17,008 nt of DNA. Source: Actinomycetales bacterium. Its GTDB lineage: Bacteria > Actinomycetota > Actinomycetes > Actinomycetales > JAHECE01. Below are positions 13,273 to 17,008 of this stretch, piece by piece. The stretch spans positions 1 through 17,008 of the forward strand of contig JAHECE010000025.1 of assembly GCA_024641895.1 (NCBI GenBank), in the 5' to 3' direction. The notes under the pieces are model-generated. The model did no database searches, had not been told where the DNA came from, and saw only the letters and a list, made by a program, of their open reading frames with translations. Position numbers and translations under genes: made by a program. Each line of letters begins with the position of its first letter. Positions within the stretch are counted from its first letter, which is position 1.

Positions 13273-14550
13273 CTAGGTGCGGGCAAAGGCCGCGATGTCC
13301 TCGAGGAACTCCTGACGGATTGCCTGAGTGACGGTCGGCCGCACCTGACGCTGCGCCGCCAGGTAGTCATCGGTGCCGGCGCCCGGCAACGCGGGCATGG
13401 CGCCGTGCACGGCCTGACGCTCGAACGCAGCCTGCGCAGCCACCCGTGCCGCGTACTCGATGTCAGCGGGGGTGAATCCCTCGGTCGCTGCGATGAGGGT
13501 GTCGAGGTCGACATCGGTCCGACCGGAGACGTCGACGAACCTCTTCCAGAGTGCCCGGCGGGCGGTCGCGTCCGGCGGGCCGACCGGGATCAGGTAGTCG
13601 AATCGCCCGGGTCGCAGGAACGCCGAGTCCAGGGATCGCACCGAGTTGGTCGCAGCCACCAGGAGGCGGGTGTCCCGCTCCCGGAAGGCCGGGATCAGCT
13701 TGAGCAGCTCGTTGGTCACCCCGTGCACGGAGGACGTCGGGACTCCTTCTCGCCGAGGAGCGATCTCCTCGACTTCGTCCATGAACAGAAGCACCCTCTC
13801 AAACTCGCTGATCTGGGCGAACACCTCCCGAAGGGCGTTTGCCAAGCCGCCCGCGTCGGCCGCGAGACGGGACGGGAAGATCTCGACGAACGGCCAGTTC
13901 AGCCGGGAAGCGATCCCCCGGGCGAACGTCGTCTTGCCTGTGCCGGGCGGCCCGAAGAGGACGATGGCGCGAGGCGGCATCACGCCATGCGCCTGGGCCA
14001 GCTCCGGCTCCTGCAGCGGCAGCACCACCCGGCGCTCGATGAGGGTCTTCTCGGCCTCCATGCCGGAGATCCGCTCCCAGAGCCCGGACGGCAAGACTCG
14101 TCCGCCGAGCGACTCGAGCAGCCCGGACTCGCCGGGTCCTACCGATTCCACCTTCTCGAAGAAGGCCATGGCCGGCTGCATCGTGAAACCCGCGGCCTCC
14201 AGGTTGTCGACGGCCTCCCCCTCGGGTGGCGCGACATAGCCCAGGCGCCGGGCGCCCCGCTCCACGGTGAGCCGTTCGAGCCCAGGCAGGAGAGCGGCCG
14301 GCACACCCGCACCCTGGTTGGCTCGCGCGACGGCGATGCGAGCGATCCAGGCCCGGTCTCCGGTCACGATGGCGAGAGCCGCTCCGACGATCTCGCCGCC
14401 CGACACGGCTACGACGGCCGGCTCGCCGCTGCGCAGGGCTCCGATGCATTCGGCGAGCCCGAAGACGCAGCCGTGCGGCGTTGTGACGTCCCACAAGCGG
14501 ACGACAGACTCGAGGTCGTCGTCCTGGTAGTCCCGCACGAGTAGAGCCAT
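13273..14550 (-). CDS. GNAT acetyltransferase / AAA+ ATPase fusion protein
   Basis: This 425-residue protein joins two domains. Residues 1 to about 130 look like a GNAT N-acetyltransferase: MALLVRDYQDDDLESVVRLW, then the acetyl-CoA motif IARIAVARANQGAGVPAALL (69-88) and GFTMQPAMAFFEK. Residues 165-425 are an AAA+ ATPase of the classical FtsH/CDC48/proteasomal type: Walker A GPPGTGKTT (200-208), Walker B LLFMDE (254-259), sensor 1 AATN (299-302), and arginine finger region LRPGRFD (312-318), then an alpha-helical lid. All ATPase residues are present, so it should be an active oligomeric ATPase; the GNAT part may be catalytic or may bind acetyl-CoA or a target. No transmembrane or peptidase segment is seen. 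ATG at 14550 has AGGAG 8 nt upstream. It follows the uracil-DNA-glycosylase-like gene, after a 154-bp gap with its own promoter. Confidence 0.85.
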   Translation of the reverse strand: MALLVRDYQDDDLESVVRLWDVTTPHGCVFGLAECIGALRSGEPAVVAVSGGEIVGAALAIVTGDRAWIARIAVARANQGAGVPAALLPGLERLTVERGARRLGYVAPPEGEAVDNLEAAGFTMQPAMAFFEKVESVGPGESGLLESLGGRVLPSGLWERISGMEAEKTLIERRVVLPLQEPELAQAHGVMPPRAIVLFGPPGTGKTTFARGIASRLNWPFVEIFPSRLAADAGGLANALREVFAQISEFERVLLFMDEVEEIAPRREGVPTSSVHGVTNELLKLIPAFRERDTRLLVAATNSVRSLDSAFLRPGRFDYLIPVGPPDATARRALWKRFVDVSGRTDVDLDTLIAATEGFTPADIEYAARVAAQAAFERQAVHGAMPALPGAGTDDYLAAQRQVRPTVTQAIRQEFLEDIAAFART

Positions 14551-14588
14551 GTCGGGTGCTCCTGTCTGGGAGGGGCGCAGTTGCGAAC

Positions 14589-14604
14589 ACGCTACGCGGT
14601 AGCG
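14589..14604 (-). promoter_or_regulatory. Promoter -10 with overlapping palindrome upstream of the GNAT-AAA gene
   Basis: TAGCGT (14589-14594, minus strand) is a good -10, placing the start of transcription near 14582 and a leader of about 32 nt with the ribosome binding site. The inverted repeat CGCTAC-GCG-GTAGCG (14590-14604) covers most of it, so a bound repressor would block the promoter. The repressor is unknown; no -35 is evident. Confidence 0.4.
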
Positions 14605-14704
14605 CTCGTCCGCGCCCCGCTTCGGAGGCGGGCGCCGAGCGCCGCCGACAGGAGAGCTCGACGGCGCGCCGCAACAGCAAGAAAGGGCCGGCGGGTGGGC
14701 GGTC

Positions 14705-15505
14705 CTAGCGGGAGACCTCGGCAGCACGGCGCAACGCAAGCAGGATCCGGGCTCGGGAGTCTCCGACCCGGACCGCGTTGGGGCTGGTCTGCGAAACGGC
14801 GAGCGTCGGCACCAATGGAGCACGTTCCTGGGTCGTCAGCAGGCGGAGCCACCCGTCGCGAGCAGACGTCCCGAACGTCACGACCAGCCTGAGCCGTGGC
14901 AGGAGCTCGACGAGCCGGTTCAGCCAGGGCTCGGCCTCCGCCAGGTCTGCCGCGACGGTGGGACGTGGTTTGCCGGCGCCCGACAGCAACGGCCACGGCA
15001 CGGCGTTCCAGGCCACGACCGCCTCGCGCGGGAGTCCCGCCTCCTCCCTGAGTGCGAACAACGTTGCAGAGGCCGGGTCGTCGTTGTCTGCCGAGACGAT
15101 CCCAGACCCGCCCACGACGAGGCTGCTCGCACCCGGGCTCTCGAACAGCAGGAGCACGCGAGCATCGACCCCGCCACCGTCCGGATCGAACCGGGGCGCC
15201 GCTTCGCCGCCTTCGCGGTCGGCGTTGATCGCCCCCGCGAGCTCGTTGAGGGGCCGGACGTGGGGCTCGTCGAGCCGGGCGAGCTTGGCCTCGAGAGCTC
15301 CCTCGTCGGCGTGCGACCGAGCGTGGGCCGGGCTGTGGCGCTCGATCCCGCCTCGAGGCTCGGATGTGGTCGAGCCGGCGCTAGGCGGCGCGTCGACGTC
15401 ACCCGTGGGCATCGCTGCTTCCGGACGAGGCCCCCGCCTCGGCCAGAGACGAACCTGCCCGAGTGCGGACACGTCCTGAACCAGCCTGCGCGTACCGATT
15501 GCCAT
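14705..15505 (-). CDS. Uracil-DNA glycosylase-like protein
   Basis: The 266-residue protein has a disordered N-terminal portion of about 70 residues and a C-terminal domain resembling the uracil-DNA glycosylase superfamily: LLLFESPGASS (118-128, like the GEAPG motif), SADNDDPASATLFALREEAGL (138-158), AWNAVPWPL (165-173), and FGTSARDGW (211-219). Family members bind DNA and excise uracil or related bases. In the expected final motif, usually HPSP-like with a histidine that stabilises the base, the sequence here is SQTSPNA (238-244), with glutamine in place of histidine, so its activity may be altered or lost. ATG at 15505 has GAAGGGA about 9 nt upstream; ATG at 15577 is in frame but its extension is arginine-rich and lacks a ribosome binding site. 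It lies between an integrase and the GNAT-AAA gene. Confidence 0.65.
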   Translation of the reverse strand: MAIGTRRLVQDVSALGQVRLWPRRGPRPEAAMPTGDVDAPPSAGSTTSEPRGGIERHSPAHARSHADEGALEAKLARLDEPHVRPLNELAGAINADREGGEAAPRFDPDGGGVDARVLLLFESPGASSLVVGGSGIVSADNDDPASATLFALREEAGLPREAVVAWNAVPWPLLSGAGKPRPTVAADLAEAEPWLNRLVELLPRLRLVVTFGTSARDGWLRLLTTQERAPLVPTLAVSQTSPNAVRVGDSRARILLALRRAAEVSR

Positions 15506-15602
15506 CGCAGTGCGTCCCTTCTCGTGCCGACGAGCGCGGCGACGCCTCGCAGCGCAGGGTGTGTGCGGTGCGCTCATGACGTCCGACCGACCTCAAGGGC
15601 CA

Positions 15603-15608
15603 ACGCTA
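15603..15608 (-). promoter_or_regulatory. Candidate -10 for the glycosylase-like gene
   Basis: TAGCGT on the minus strand, the same hexamer as at three other promoters in this window, lies 26 nt before the ATG at 15577 and 98 nt before the ATG at 15505. A TTGACG lies upstream but only 13 nt away, too close for a standard -35. Confidence 0.35.
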
Positions 15609-15849
15609 CAGAATGAGGAGACGTCAAACATTCAAGCTGGTCAATGAAGCACAATGCAATGCACTCACTCCGGCTACCGACACACAGACGACGCGCTCGT
15701 CGTCCCGCCTGTACCTGTCGCCGACATCCTTCGGGAAAGCCGTGACGGCCCGCAGCACGGTCCAGCCGGGGCGCGGTTGCGCACAACGTGCGCGCAAGTA
15801 GCAGGCGAGTCCTGCCCCGCGACGGCATCGCCCCGCGATACAAAGGAGG
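15608..15849. other. AT-rich island and unassigned DNA upstream of the integrase
   Basis: Bases 15608-15667 contain 26 G or C in 60 (43%), far below the surrounding DNA. The island contains short repeats (CAATG occurs at three places; ATGCAATGCA). The whole 242-bp stretch has no gene I can support on either strand. Low-GC DNA with short repeats next to an integrase gene could hold an attachment site or arm-type binding sites, but I cannot delimit an att core. Confidence 0.45.
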
Positions 15850-16854
15850 GTGGGCACAGCCAGGGATCAACAGCTCGGGGAACGGCGTGCCCAGTCCGAT
15901 CCGGGCAGCCTGTCCACGGACGCCGGCGGACGTCGTGCCGAGACGCTCGATTCCCTCGCCGAACGCTGGCTGGCAAGCCGGACCGACGTGCGTGAAGTGA
16001 CCCTTCAGGGCTACCGCGACGTCCTGGTGCCCGTGCGCAATCGGCTTGGCGACCGGCTCGTCTCGACCCTCACAACCTCCGACATGCATACGCTCGTCAC
16101 CTGGATGTCCAGCCGAGGAGGCCGGCGCGGTCAGGGCCTGTCCCCGCGCTCGGTAGCGGCGACGCTGGGGGCGTTGTCCCAGGCCCTCGACCTGGCACAG
16201 CGCGAGGGGACGGTCCTCGCGAACGTCGCGCGCACGGTGGAGCGGCCGCAGCAGATCAAACGAAACGTCCTCTTGTGGTCACCCGAGCACGTCCGACTCT
16301 TTCAGGAACGTGCCGTGCTGGACCGGCTCGGTGCCGCATGGCTGCTATCTCTCGCGGGCCTTCGTCGATCGGAGGTGCTCGGCCTCCGCTGGCGGGACGT
16401 CGACCTGGCCGAAGGGCGGCTACGGATCGAGCAGAGTCGCGTCGCCGTCACTCCCACGTCCGATGCGATCGCCGGCCCTACCCCGGGCCGGGAACGCCGC
16501 GCCATCCAGATCGGCATGGTCCCGGGCATCCTTCCGGCGCTTCGGCGGCTGCACCACCGCGAGGCCGCCGAGTGCCGCGATGCTGGGGGCGCTTACCTCG
16601 AGAGCGGCCTCATCGTCGTCGACGAGACAGGCTTCCCGTTGCGACCAGCCTGGTACTCAGACCGCTTTGCCGCGCTTTGCCGCGCTGCGGACGTCCCGAC
16701 CGTTCCGCTGCGGACCCTGCGCTGCACGGCGGTCGACTTCCTCCTGGGCTCAGGCCTGCGACCGGAGTGTGTAGAGGACTGGCTCGGGCAAGATCCGGAA
16801 GTCGTCCGGGCACGATGCCAGCCGGCGGCGTTGCGCCGGCCGCACACCTCCTAA
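15850..16854 (+). CDS. Tyrosine-recombinase-like integrase with altered catalytic residues
   Basis: The product of up to 334 residues has an N-terminal core-binding region at about 31-120 (TLDSLAERWLASRT, LSPRSVAATLGALSQALDLA) and a catalytic-type domain from about 140. The first catalytic arginine lies in LAGLRRSEVLGLRW (168-181, Arg172). Instead of the usual HxLRHT the protein has RTLRCT (288-293), keeping Arg291 but not the histidine; the GH motif is GQ (313-314); the beta-hairpin lysine is not evident; and the position of the nucleophilic tyrosine appears to hold Cys323 (RARCQPAA). The protein is therefore probably unable to recombine DNA in the standard way. The start is uncertain: AAAGGAGG ends immediately before the GTG at 15850, leaving no spacing, so the 5' end may also be changed. 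It may be a decayed prophage or island integrase. Confidence 0.8.
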   Translation: MGTARDQQLGERRAQSDPGSLSTDAGGRRAETLDSLAERWLASRTDVREVTLQGYRDVLVPVRNRLGDRLVSTLTTSDMHTLVTWMSSRGGRRGQGLSPRSVAATLGALSQALDLAQREGTVLANVARTVERPQQIKRNVLLWSPEHVRLFQERAVLDRLGAAWLLSLAGLRRSEVLGLRWRDVDLAEGRLRIEQSRVAVTPTSDAIAGPTPGRERRAIQIGMVPGILPALRRLHHREAAECRDAGGAYLESGLIVVDETGFPLRPAWYSDRFAALCRAADVPTVPLRTLRCTAVDFLLGSGLRPECVEDWLGQDPEVVRARCQPAALRRPHTS

Positions 16855-16920
16855 CCTGCGACAACCGGCGCGCCCTGTCCCACAGATGCCGACCCGGTGG
16901 CTCCGTGCCCGATTCCTTGT

Positions 16921-16952
16921 CCGTGTCGGAGCCTTGACACGGCTCCAAGGCT
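16921..16952 (+). repeat. Three overlapping, mutually exclusive hairpins after the integrase
   Basis: Within 32 bp three inverted repeats compete: CCGTGTC with GACACGG (16921-16927/16936-16942, 8-nt loop), GGAGCC with GGCTCC (16928-16933/16941-16946, 7-nt loop), and AGCCTTG with CAAGGCT (16930-16936/16946-16952, 9-nt loop). They lie about 70 bp after the integrase stop. They could be a terminator, a recombinase core-type site, or an attenuator-like element for whatever follows beyond the window. No gene is seen in 16855-17008. Confidence 0.4.
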
Positions 16953-17008
16953 GCGCGAGCGTGCCACGTACCAGAAGGACGTGACCGGGGGGGAAACCAC
17001 AACCGGAG

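Noticed and set aside
13096..14544. 482-codon plus-strand open frame opposite the GNAT-AAA gene
   Set aside because: It is a shadow of the clear AAA+ gene and has no motif of its own.
15613..15801. 62-codon plus-strand open frame upstream of the integrase (possible excisionase)
   Set aside because: It has no ribosome binding site before its ATG and no helix-turn-helix pattern; composition is not convincing.
15624..15857. 77-codon minus-strand open frame upstream of the integrase
   Set aside because: No family resemblance and no initiation signal were seen.
16861..17006. ACAACCGG at 16861 and 16999 as an att direct repeat
   Set aside because: Eight bases in GC-rich DNA is too short to support an attachment site.
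16855..17008. tRNA gene or tRNA fragment as an integrase target
   Set aside because: No cloverleaf or T-arm consensus could be found after the integrase.
1..17008. CRISPR arrays, rRNA genes and insertion sequences
   Set aside because: No regularly spaced repeats, rRNA-like sequence, transposase or terminal inverted repeats with target duplications were seen.

Overview
The window is high-GC DNA with dense coding, GC-rich third codon positions, many GTG starts and TAnnnT -10 hexamers, several of which sit 6-7 nt before a start codon (leaderless transcription). Together with the gene order pgsA - DUF881 - sbp - DUF881 - garA - ftsR - bifunctional nuclease - merR - pyc, this points to the chromosome of an actinobacterium, most likely of the Micrococcales (Cellulomonas-like) type. 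The family identifications come from recognising protein motifs by eye; no database search was run.

Layout. (1) 1-6550, all minus strand: a conserved actinobacterial housekeeping cluster equivalent to M. tuberculosis Rv1822-Rv1830, read from pgsA (6550) down to a second MerR gene (1120), followed after a strong hairpin by the start of pyruvate carboxylase, which runs off the left edge. Three junctions are 4-bp GTGA start/stop overlaps (pgsA/DUF881, sbp/DUF881, garA/ftsR), so translation is probably coupled. gcvH, which sits before garA in mycobacteria, is absent here. Internal promoters are visible before sbp, garA, the bifunctional nuclease, merR and pyc. (2) 6698-10727, plus strand: a DUF4126 membrane protein, an F420/LLM-class oxidoreductase with a leaderless promoter overlapping the previous stop codon, a 42-residue acidic peptide with a strong ribosome binding site, and an EF-G2-type translational GTPase preceded by a long perfect palindrome. 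(3) 10728-13165, plus strand: a poorly coding 435-bp stretch with a start-less lipoprotein-signal-like reading frame, a phospholipase D family protein, and an LLM-oxidoreductase remnant whose first ~53 and last ~18 residues are joined with the middle missing. (4) 13273-15505, minus strand: a GNAT acetyltransferase/AAA+ ATPase fusion preceded by a uracil-DNA-glycosylase-like protein. (5) 15606-17008: an AT-rich island and a tyrosine-recombinase-like integrase that has lost several catalytic residues including the tyrosine, then overlapping hairpins.

The left half is ordinary, well-conserved cell-envelope, division and central-metabolism regulation. The right third looks accessory: a gene remnant, an unusual two-domain ATPase, a glycosylase-like protein with an altered final motif, and a degenerate integrase in a drop of GC content. 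The most unusual items are the GNAT-AAA fusion with its glycosylase-like neighbour, the catalytically altered integrase, the internally deleted LLM gene, and the small acidic peptide.
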